Origin: Diabrotica undecimpunctata
Taxonomy: Eukaryota > Arthropoda > Insecta > Coleoptera > Chrysomelidae
Length of the DNA stretch: 64,000 nucleotides
Reading direction: 5' to 3'
Assembly (NCBI RefSeq): GCF_040954645.1
Contig: NC_092809.1
Coordinates: 63,612,141-63,676,140 of the forward strand
Made by a program: the position numbers and the translations under genes. The notes beneath the pieces are model-generated. The model ran no database searches. It saw only the letters and a list, made by a program, of their open reading frames with translations, and was not told the DNA's origin. Of the stretch, positions 60,051 through 64,000 are shown in pieces (the stretch's first letter is position 1; each line of letters starts with the position of its first letter).

Positions 60051-63000
60051 TTATCCCCTTAACAAAAATGATTAAGTCATCTGCAAAGAGTCTAGCTTTT
60101 ACTGGTAAGTCACAAGTGGAGATAATATTATTTATTGCAATAAGAAATAGGGAGACGCTTAAATAAGATCCTTGGGGAATTCCGTTTTTTTGAATTTTTG
60201 TATTAGATAAAGTACCATTAACCGAAATTTTTCATGAATTGTGCTATTTTTGATGAATTATGAATCCGCTTTGTTCCGGGGCAAGTAATTTATTTTCTAA
60301 AAACCACATTAATCTGTTGGATATGATTTTCTCGAGAACTTTACACATTACACAAGTTAGAGAAATAGGTCTATATGAATTTGAGACAGAGATTTTGGTT
60401 GATTTTGTTTATAAATAAGGATGACGATAGATGAACTACACATTTTTGGAAACTTGCTATGTCTCCATATATTATTATAGATATTCAGCAAGTGTTTCTT
60501 CGCAGATGAAGGAAGTTTTTGAAGAAATATTTCAAGGATGTTATCACGACCAGGAGAATAGTTTTTCGTATTATTGAGTGAGTGTTCTAATTCATCCATG
60601 GTTATGGGATAATTTAAAGGAGAAAGGTCATCAGGCGATATATCAATACCTTTGGATTCCTCTCTTTCTATTTTGATCAAAAAATCTGAAGGAAGAACAT
60701 CATCGCTTAAGAATCTTTCAAAACTATTAGCTAGAATATTGGCTATGCCTAGAGGGAAAGTCTATATTTTTTGTTTTTCTTCTAAGAAGTTAATGTGGTT
60801 TGGGGTATTTTCCCGGATATCTTTCGTACCATTTGCCACACTTTAGTAATTGGTGTAGAAGAATTTAATTCTGAAACAAACTTTTTCCATGATTCACGTT
60901 TACTTCTTTTAATGATGAATCTAGCTCGTGCTTTTAGTCGTTTGAATTCTAATTTATTTTCAAGTGTATTATATTTCCTGAATTGATTTAATGCTATTTT
61001 TGAAAGTTTAATAGCTTCTTGACATTCAGAATTCCACCAAGGGACTGACGAATTTAATTGTTTCGAATTCATTTTAGCAACGGCTTTTTCGGCGTCATTT
61101 AATAATACATTGGAAAACTCTTGAATTTGACTATCAATATTATTATTTCATTGTAAAATTTCGTGTAATGCATTCATTTCATTTAAAACTAGATTATAAT
61201 ACTCTTACCAATTTGCATTTTTGAGATTCCACTTTTCAACATTACAAGAGTATTGTATACTGTCAGGATTCGTTATTACAATCGGAAAGTGGTCACTATC
61301 ATTTAAATCAGAAAGTACATCCCAAGATAAGGTAAATGATAATGCTGGATCACATATTGAAAGGTCTATGGCAGAGGATTTACCAGTAGAAATGTCAAAA
61401 TGAGTATTTCTTCCATCGTTTAGTAGGTTTAACTGAAAATTGTCCAACATTATTTCGATTCTACGACCTAATGGAGTAATTTTATTTAATCCCCATATGT
61501 AATTATGTACATTAAAATCACCAACTATTAGACGAGGTGAAGGTATTTGTTTAATCAAATCTGAGATTTCATTATTCCTTGGGTTTTCTGTAGGTGGAAT
61601 GTATATATTACATAATATGTTCATTTTTAAAGGCCCTTTGATAGTAATTGCGACTGCTTCAAGTTGTGTATTGATTTGAAGAATTCCTACATCGATGGAT
61701 GAATGAGTGTAAATTGCTACGCCACCATTAGCATGGTCTAGATTTTCTGTATTTTTATATGTGCATGTGAAGTGTTTTAAATTATGAACTTTATTATTTT
61801 TAAAATGTAAACTAAGTATGTCCTGTAAACTAAGTATGGATGGAGTAAGTTTTTTAATCATTTGTTTTAATATCTCAAGGCAAGTGTAATCCCCTCGTAA
61901 GTTTCACTGGATAATTGAGAAAGCCATTATAATATATCTTTTACAATTTCATTATCAGATTAGGTGTTAGTTTCTGATTGTATGGATTTAAGTATTTTGC
62001 TTCGAAGTCTAGTGCATCTATTTTTTGATTTCCTATTTGATACATTTTCATGTAGTTGATTTAATAGTTTCAATAGGTTTTCTAGATCATTTGTATAAGT
62101 GTTTATTAAGCTTACTGGGTCAGGGGTACCATGAGCATTTTCCAGTATATCTACTAATGTTTCATTAGATATTGAATTGTTTACTGAAGTATGTTCATAT
62201 ATTCGTCTAGCTGAATTTTTTATATCGTCAGTTACTTTAATGGTTCCTATGTCTGAAATTGAAGACTTTGGCTTTTTTAATTTAGGGTCTGGAAAGGGGT
62301 TATTTTCTGGAGTATCATTTGGTGGAGGGGTTTTAATTTCAGAGCGATTTTGTTTGTTTGAGGGAGGATCGTTGGACATTTGTTGAAAATCATTGCTTTC
62401 TGTAACATGAGTAGATAGTAAAAAATGGATATGCGGTTTAGTCGATAGTATAGGAGCCGAGGAAGATATGTTTTGCGTTAGGGGAATGTATTCATAGTCT
62501 ACTGGATCAGTTGAAGTAGTTGAAGCAGCATTTTGTGTTTAAGATGTTTGAGTTTCCTTAGTAGTTGGGCAATTTTCAGCCGAATGTCCCGATTGTCTAC
62601 AATTAGTACATAGATCCTTTTCCATTACAAGAAATATACGATATGATGTCATTTCTTAATTCGCAATTATTGAGTCGGGTATTGATAAGACTGGAGGAGA
62701 AATAAACTTCTCCTCCTTGTGAAACTGAAAATGTATATGTAATTAGGATTTGATGTACCAATTTTTAAAAAATTTATTGGAGTTACCAAAGTTAATCCCA
62801 AATTAGAAAGTGCATTTTTAATAATTGAATGTGGGATTGAACTACAAACATTTGATATCAATAATCTTTCATTTGGTGAATTAATTTACGAGCCTGAATT
62901 TTTTGGTGGTTTACAGTAATTATCCCTTTGTTAATTAGAAAATAATATTTTTTGAATGAATTAAATCACCAACTGCAAATAGATAGTCTTTCAACTTTGT

Positions 63001-63170
63001 ATTTTCTAGCGCAGGAAAAATAATTGCTTGTGTTTTGGATGAAAATTTAAGTACATTTTGATTTGTGACAGTTGCAGAAGATTGTTTTATATTTTTATTT
63101 GATGAACGTTGCTCCAGTTCTTGTTCAGGGGCCCCAACAGGCGGAAAATTATCCATTTTTGATTAGTATC
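58706..63170 (-). mobile_element. I-clade LINE (ORF1, endonuclease, RT, RNase H), decayed
   Basis: Minus strand. ORF1 from 63156 to about 61940 contains SKTQAIIFPALENTKLKDYL, FLKIGTSNPNY, a CCHC knuckle CTNCRQSGHSAENC near 62600, and LVDILENAHGTPDPVSLIN. ORF2 has the endonuclease at 61861-61205 (IVGDFNVHN, SAIDLSICDP, SDHFPIV), the linker PWWNSECQEAIKLSK (about 61040), and the RT with MDELEHSLNNTKNYSPG (60600) and FADDL near 60075. RNase H at 59250-58800 (LIYTDASKTIDGVEAAF, SAELTAILNAI, WIPSHIGIAGNEEVDSLAK) puts it in the I/Nimb-like group of RNase H-bearing LINEs. Many stops and shifts in ORF1 and RT make it inactive. Confidence 0.85.
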
Positions 63171-63735
63171 ATAGATAACTCTGAGTCCTGTCTCCTCGAT
63201 ATTAGAACTGATAAATGGTAGCAGTAAAAATTGTTGCTTTATAACCAAAAATTTATTCTTGTTTACGTGGATTTAACTTAAATGTTAATTATTTAGATTA
63301 AATAAATATTTGTACTCACAGATTTTATACTTGTGGTGAGAAAATCACTTAGATTCACTTTGTAAGTAAAAACGTTCAGAACTCAAGAAATAATGGTTTA
63401 AATATTTAAATTTTGAAGGGAAACTTTAAAGTGAGTCTCAATACTTTGACAGTTTGTTGGCTTTTTTTCTATAATACTCTTTGATTCAAAATGTTTACAC
63501 ACATTTTCGTAACAACTGAAGCTATTTTCTTGGGGCATCTTAACGGAATTTACTATTTTTATTGGGAATAACCCACAATTTTATTTTAACAAATTTTGTT
63601 TTTTTACTTGGTAAAAGAAATCTTCTTATAATTTAATTTAATCTGACTCATTAATATTGACAATAATTCAGACATATATTAAGTATACATTTTACAGTAG
63701 ATCACTAAAATGATATTACCAATATTTTTGAGTTG
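63171..63735. other. 5' flank of I-type LINE, no gene
   Basis: AT-rich sequence that may include the 5' UTR of the I-type element next to 63170; nothing else recognised. Confidence 0.4.
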
Positions 63736-64000
63736 AGTTTTTTTTCTACAATTAGAGCCACTTCTTTCTCTTTTTATTATCTGTTTCTTTCAGAACTATA
63801 CTTGAATCTTTCCATTGAGCTCATGTTTATTTTCTAATGCGTGTTTACATATTTGAGATCTATCAAATTCCCTGTTTTGGATTGATTGATGTTTATTTGT
63901 TCTAAAATTGAATGGTCTTGATGTTTTACCTAAATAAAAATTAACATTCGCAAGATATTCTATAAACTCAATTCTTTGTTCTTTTTTGTTCATTGTTAGG
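63736..64000 (-). pseudogene. PLE GIY-YIG fragment at window edge
   Basis: The minus frame reads IEYLANVNFYLGKTSRPFNFRTNKHQ and ICKHALENKHELNGK, then after a shift SIVLKETDNKKRKKW. This is the GIY-YIG (here YLG) nuclease end of a PLE of another subfamily. The upstream RT would lie beyond 64000. Confidence 0.75.

Overview
This window is AT-rich eukaryotic DNA, almost certainly from an insect. The evidence is spliceosomal introns with GT..AG borders, TATA boxes ahead of secreted-protein exons, and the mobile elements present: BEL/Pao, Penelope-like, I-clade and other endonuclease-RT LINEs, Merlin, piggyBac, pogo and mariner-like. A beetle is my best guess, but nothing in the window fixes the species. 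No bacterial operon, CRISPR, rRNA or convincing tRNA was seen.

The only clear host genes are two tandem paralogues on the minus strand. Gene 1 (coding exons 21121-21070, 18040-17836, 7047-6759) encodes 181 residues. Gene 2 (53264-53207, 43573-43369, 40300-40021) encodes 180 residues. Both have three coding exons, identical splice phases, a 205-bp middle exon, a signal peptide, six cysteines at matching positions and a TATA box. By hand alignment they are about 70% identical. I do not recognise the family; a small disulphide-bonded, beta-rich secreted protein is my inference.

Nearly everything else is transposable elements, much of it inside the introns of these genes or between them. 1-6 kb: mariner-like transposase end and Penelope-like elements (PLEs). 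7-17.3 kb (gene 1 intron 2): PLE and LINE remnants, one LINE split by a young BEL/Pao retrotransposon (8707-14942) whose 296-bp LTRs look identical. 19-29 kb: LINE RT fragments, a piggyBac 5' part, a MITE family and four or more LINE copies in both orientations. 29.6-36 kb: I-type ORF1, a 1.3-kb repeat, a Merlin remnant, a TTAGG-like/hairpin array and a truncated transposase. 37-39 kb: a young 5'-truncated LINE with an 8-bp TSD. 40.5-43.1 kb (gene 2 intron 2): a TIR-bounded element carrying a CGGQNKN-motif (DUF7869-like) gene. 43.8-53 kb (gene 2 intron 1): an Academ-like TIR remnant, a palindromic element with two hammerhead-type cores, a nearly intact pogo element with a C-terminal zinc finger, a head-to-head PLE duplication, and an Academ-like XPG/Cys-rich element with 0.5-kb TIRs. 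53.5-64 kb: a long-TIR non-autonomous element, then a large I-clade element split by another LINE, then a PLE fragment.

The most interesting signals are these. (1) The DUF7869-like element has TIRs, repeated subterminal motifs and a plausible D-D-E triad. (2) The XPG/Cys-rich element has 505-518 bp TIRs and a TAA target duplication. (3) A 0.5-kb palindrome carries opposed CUGAUGA...GAAA hammerhead cores. (4) The secreted six-cysteine gene pair has introns swollen by mobile elements. All calls come from reading the sequence; no database search was run.
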